From Roseibium aestuarii (GTDB lineage Bacteria > Pseudomonadota > Alphaproteobacteria > Rhizobiales > Stappiaceae), in NCBI RefSeq assembly GCF_008477545.1, contig NZ_VORA01000001.1:558001-622000 (forward strand): a stretch of DNA of 64,000 nucleotides, read 5' to 3'. Shown in pieces: positions 61,035 through 64,000 of the stretch. Positions within the stretch are counted from its first letter, which is position 1. Each line of letters starts with the position of its first letter. The notes beneath the pieces are model-generated. The model did no database searches, was not told the origin of the DNA, and saw nothing but the letters and a program-made list of their open reading frames with translations. The translations under genes were made by a program, and so were the position numbers.

Positions 61035-61679
61035 TCACTGGGTCGCCCAGACGATCCGGCCGATCCAGTCCACTTCGTCATGGGCAAGGCGCATGCGTGC
61101 CGAAGCACCGCTCAGCGCCTTGAAAACATACGCGCTCCGGGTGCGTTGCTCCAGACATAACAGGGTCAGCTGGCTGTTCTTCGGTTTCACCACCACCCGG
61201 TCGCCGGTGCGCACCGGCGTGTCCCGGCTGATGACGACGATGTCGCCGTGGCGGTAGACCGGCATCAGGGCGTCGCCCTCCACGCTCAGGGCGAAGAGCG
61301 TGTGCGTGGCTGGTTCAGGCAGGTCGAGGGGTTCCCAGTTCGGGCCCGCGGGCAGCCCGTCCGGATCGAACTCGGCCGTTGTCTCGACGCCGAAGGTGCT
61401 GTGGGGAATGCCCGAAAAGCTCTCGGGCCGCAGTGCGGGTGCCGGGGCATCCGGGTCGAGGCCTGCCACGAAGCGCGAGACCGGCTCGCCCGTTGCCTCG
61501 AGGATCTTGGACAGGGATTCGGTCGAGGGCCAGCGGGGGCGCCCGTCGCCTGCGATCCGTTTCGAGGGATTGAACGTCGTCGGGTCGAGACCGGCCCGCT
61601 TGGCGAGGCCGGACGGCGTCAGCCCGTGACGCTTTGCCAGCGCATCAATGGCGGCCCAGACCTGGGTATGGGACAGCAT
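61035..61679 (-). CDS. S24-like HTH transcriptional regulator lacking the catalytic serine
   Basis: A 214-residue LexA/CI-like protein. The HTH region is residues 5-68 (LAKRHGLTPSGLAKRAGLD). The peptidase S24 fold runs from about 128 (FALSVEGDALMPVYRHGDIVVISRD). Where active members read G-D-S-M, this has Gly135-Asp136-Ala137-Leu138, so the serine nucleophile is an alanine; a lysine is still present (VVVKPKN). It should bind DNA and dimerise but not cleave itself. A symmetric site lies 20 bases upstream of its start. Confidence 0.88.
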   Translation of the reverse strand: MLSHTQVWAAIDALAKRHGLTPSGLAKRAGLDPTTFNPSKRIAGDGRPRWPSTESLSKILEATGEPVSRFVAGLDPDAPAPALRPESFSGIPHSTFGVETTAEFDPDGLPAGPNWEPLDLPEPATHTLFALSVEGDALMPVYRHGDIVVISRDTPVRTGDRVVVKPKNSQLTLLCLEQRTRSAYVFKALSGASARMRLAHDEVDWIGRIVWATQ

Positions 61680-61698
61680 GGTTGATCTCCGCTCCCGC

Positions 61699-61712
61699 TT
61701 CCTGAACAGGAA
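61699..61712. promoter_or_regulatory. Inverted repeat before the S24-like gene
   Basis: TTCCTG-AA-CAGGAA, 20 bases upstream of the start codon, suited to an autoregulated repressor site. Confidence 0.5.
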
Positions 61713-61898
61713 TATATCCCTCGATCCGAGCTTAGTGATGCTTGCCGACCATCGTCAAAGCCTTAAATCCCCTGAAAATCCGCAGCGTCCCGGGCCACCG
61801 GCCGATGCGGTGACTTGAGCCGGCGCGCTGCCGGCGCTAGGGTCCGCCGGCTTTGACCGGGCAGGCTGCCCGAGTGACGGACGGCGAGGGAAACGGCC

Positions 61899-62243
61899 AT
61901 GCGCGTGATTTACAAGATCCTGTCTGAAACCCTGTGGCAGGAAGCCCTTGCCGCAGGATCCTTTGCGGGGGCACCGGTGGACCTTGCCGACGGCTACATC
62001 CACTTCTCCGATGCCTCCCAGGTACATGTCACGGCGTCCAAGCATTTCGCCGGTCAGGATGATCTCCTGCTGGTCGCGCTGGATGCGGATACGCTGGGGC
62101 CGGACCTCAAGTGGGAGCCGTCCCGCGGCGGGGCGCTCTTCCCCCACCTCTATGGGGCGCTGGACCCAGCGCTCGCCCTGTGGGTCAAGCCCTTGCCCAT
62201 GGCTGCCGATGGCAACCACCAGTTTCCGGAGCTGGATCAATGA
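61899..62243 (+). CDS. DUF952 family protein
   Basis: A 114-residue DUF952 protein. Conserved pieces are YKILSETLWQEALAAGSF, DLADGYIHFSDASQVHVTA, LLLVALDADTLG, LKWEPSRGGALFPHLYG. The family resembles ADP-ribosyl-type folds but has no known function. The last bases overlap the pyrD start (ATGA), so it is translated with pyrD. Confidence 0.9.
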   Translation: MRVIYKILSETLWQEALAAGSFAGAPVDLADGYIHFSDASQVHVTASKHFAGQDDLLLVALDADTLGPDLKWEPSRGGALFPHLYGALDPALALWVKPLPMAADGNHQFPELDQ

Positions 62244-63340
62244 TGAAATCCCTGTTCAACGGCCTGGCGCTTGGCCTTCTGCACCAGATGGACGCGGAAA
62301 AGGCCCATGTCGTGACGATCAAGGCCCTGAAGGCGGGACTGGGTGGACGGGCCTGCCGCAAGACCGATCCGCGCCTGGCAAGCCGCCTGTGGGATCTCGA
62401 CTTCCCCAATCCCCTCGGCATGGCCGCCGGCTTCGACAAGAACGGCGAGGTGCCGGACGCGCTTCTGGCGCTGGGCTTCGGTCACACGGAAGTCGGCTCC
62501 GTCACCCCGCGCGCGCAGCCGGGAAACCCCAAGCCGCGTGTCTTCCGTCTGCCGGCCGATGAGGGCGTGATCAACCGCTACGGCTTCAACAACGAGGGCC
62601 ACGCCGCCCTGCGCCAGCGCCTCGAGCGCCGGGCGAGAGCGCGCGGCATCGTCGGCGTGAACGTCGGCGCCAACAAGGACGCGACCGATCGCGTCGCCGA
62701 TTATGTGGCGGGCATCGAGGCCTTTGCCGATCTCGCCAGCTATTTCACCGTCAACATTTCCTCGCCCAACACGCCGGGCCTGCGCAACCTTCAGGCCCGC
62801 GCCGCCCTGGCCGAGCTTCTCGGCGCGGTCATGGCCGCCCGTGATGCGCGCACGCAGAGCCTCGGACGTCAGGTGCCGGTGCTTCTCAAGATCGCTCCGG
62901 ATGTCCTGGAAGAGGAACTGGCCGAAATCGTCGAGGAGGTGCTCGCTCACAAGGTGGACGGCCTGATCGTCTCCAACACCACCCTGTCCCGCGAGGGGCT
63001 GTCGCCGGATCCGGTGGCCGGGGAGGCGGGAGGCCTGTCCGGGCGCCCGCTCTTCCGCCGGTCCACCATCATGTTGGCCAAGGCACGACGTCTCGCCGGG
63101 CCGGAGCTCCCGATCATCGGCGTGGGCGGCATCGACAGCGCGGAAGCCGCCTGGACCAAGATCACGGCCGGTGCGGACCTGCTGCAGCTCTATTCTGCGC
63201 TCACCTACAAGGGCCCCGCGCTCGTGAGCGAAATCCTCGCCGGCCTGACCGAGCGGCTCGACCGCTATGGCATGTCGAGCCTTGCCGAAGCCCGCGACAG
63301 CAATGTGGTGCCCTGGTCGGATCTGGATCCGACTGAATAG
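62240..63340 (+). CDS. pyrD: Quinone-dependent dihydroorotate dehydrogenase (class 2)
   Basis: A 366-residue FMN enzyme that oxidises dihydroorotate to orotate in pyrimidine synthesis, passing electrons to the membrane quinone. The N-terminal amphipathic extension (LFNGLALGLLHQMDAEKAH) is the class 2 feature. Further marks are GMAAGFDKNGEVPDAL, GSVTPRAQPGNPKPRVFRL, NISSPNTPGLRNLQ with the catalytic Ser, and VGGIDSAEAAWTKI. ATG 62240 overlaps the DUF952 stop; 62243 is also possible. Confidence 0.95.
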   Translation: MMKSLFNGLALGLLHQMDAEKAHVVTIKALKAGLGGRACRKTDPRLASRLWDLDFPNPLGMAAGFDKNGEVPDALLALGFGHTEVGSVTPRAQPGNPKPRVFRLPADEGVINRYGFNNEGHAALRQRLERRARARGIVGVNVGANKDATDRVADYVAGIEAFADLASYFTVNISSPNTPGLRNLQARAALAELLGAVMAARDARTQSLGRQVPVLLKIAPDVLEEELAEIVEEVLAHKVDGLIVSNTTLSREGLSPDPVAGEAGGLSGRPLFRRSTIMLAKARRLAGPELPIIGVGGIDSAEAAWTKITAGADLLQLYSALTYKGPALVSEILAGLTERLDRYGMSSLAEARDSNVVPWSDLDPTE

Positions 63341-63397
63341 AAGAACTCCGGATCTTGGTCCGACACACTCAAGTGCCCGGATCCTGATCCGTGGCGC

Positions 63398-64000
63398 TCA
63401 TGCCGGGGCGAAGGCTTCGTCCCGGCGCCTGCCGCACAGGGCGAGCAGGGTCAGTCCGCGCACGCCCAAGAAGATCTCCAGCGACAGCCAGAGCCCGTGA
63501 TTGCCGAGCGGCGGGAAGAGCGTCGCGAAGGCCAGCAGATAGACCGCCAGGGACACCAGCATCATGTTGCGCATCTCCCGCGACCAGGTCGCGCCGATGA
63601 ACACCCCATCCATCTGGAAGGCCAGAACCCCGCACAAGGGGGTGACGGCGGCCCAGGGCAGGTAGGTATAGGCGAGCGCACGCACTCCGGCGGAGACGGT
63701 CATCATGTCGATCAGCGCCGGACCGAAGAGCCCGTAGAAGCCGGCCAGAAGGGCGGCGAGCACGAAGCTCCACAGCGAGGTCAGCCGCACGGCCCGGTCG
63801 AACGCCGGACGATAGCGGGCGCCGATGGCCCGCCCCGCCAGCTGCTCGGCTGCCGTTGCCAGTCCATCCAGGAAATAGCCGCCCACCAGGAAGAACTTCT
63901 CCAGGATCGCATTGGCGGCGAGGATCCCGTCCCCCTGAGAGGCCGACTGCCGGGTGAAGAAGGCGAAGGCGAAGAGCAGACTGAAGGACCGGATCATGAT
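63398..64000 (-). CDS. MATE family efflux transporter (C-terminal part, cut by the window end)
   Basis: The last roughly 200 residues of a multidrug/DinF-like MATE exporter. Helices and pieces such as RQSASQGDGILAANAILEKFF, LDGLATAAEQLAGRAIGARYR, AFQMDGVFIGATWSREMRNMM match the C-terminal half of the family. The reading frame is open to the end of the window, so the start lies beyond it. The C-terminus is short and basic/acidic (RRRDEAFAPA). Confidence 0.85.
   Translation of the reverse strand: MMIRSFSLLFAFAFFTRQSASQGDGILAANAILEKFFLVGGYFLDGLATAAEQLAGRAIGARYRPAFDRAVRLTSLWSFVLAALLAGFYGLFGPALIDMMTVSAGVRALAYTYLPWAAVTPLCGVLAFQMDGVFIGATWSREMRNMMLVSLAVYLLAFATLFPPLGNHGLWLSLEIFLGVRGLTLLALCGRRRDEAFAPA

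Overview
The window looks like a stretch of core chromosome from a high-GC alphaproteobacterium of the order Hyphomicrobiales (Rhizobiales), possibly near Stappiaceae. That placement is inferred from gene content: GcrA with a CtrA-type box in its promoter, class I lysyl-tRNA synthetase, a SAM-II riboswitch on metZ, a double-length dCTP deaminase, phoR-pstSCAB-phoU-phoB order, ApaG, and short CGTCATCC...GGATCCA-type intergenic repeats. No transposase, integrase, prophage, CRISPR array or rRNA is visible. There is one tRNA gene.

Layout. 0.1-6 kb: dienelactone hydrolase, a TAXI-type TRAP transporter (binding protein plus fused permease), a small membrane protein and a Bcr/CflA drug exporter. 6-10.3 kb: an HTH-RibB-degenerate RibA fusion, then a compact GT25 / amidoligase / class I amidotransferase-peptidase run. 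10.3-21.4 kb: the block hdaC-like, xseB, dxs, tlyA, rlmD, which I recall as often contiguous in this order. Here it is split by a LuxR-type regulator with a possible small RNA, and by a copper-delivery module (DUF2946-like, PCuAC, SCO1, a 46-residue membrane peptide). 21.8-26.5 kb: Sua5/TsaC, then a beta-oxidation operon behind a palindromic operator. 26.5-32.1 kb: DnaJ-like chaperone, lipoprotein, pdxH, corA, DUF1499 protein, MBL hydrolase. 32.4-40.4 kb: the complete Pho regulon core with a PHO box. 40.5-48.4 kb: gcrA, argD-argF, hslO, alpha/beta hydrolase, a family 3 binding protein and a GT2 with an MshEN-like N-terminus. 48.5-52.6 kb: tRNA-Gly(CCC), a bacterial voltage-gated sodium channel, and a TetR-controlled DUF1348 / Tat-exported isochorismatase-like / YHS operon. 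52.9-64 kb: lysS, TerB-like protein, apaG, a CDP-alcohol phosphatidyltransferase, metZ with riboswitch, dcd, YigZ, a nuclease-like protein, an S24-like repressor without its serine, DUF952, pyrD and a cut-off MATE exporter.

Every assigned gene from 1.1 to 22.8 kb is on the minus strand. The most promising material for a new system is the amidoligase / amidotransferase / GT25 run at 7.5-10.2 kb. Next to it lies the HTH-fused RibB, whose own start is preceded by a perfect 19-bp inverted repeat. Other candidates are the palindrome-plus-terminator transcript between dxs and the LuxR gene, and the TetR-operator module at 49.8-52.6 kb.
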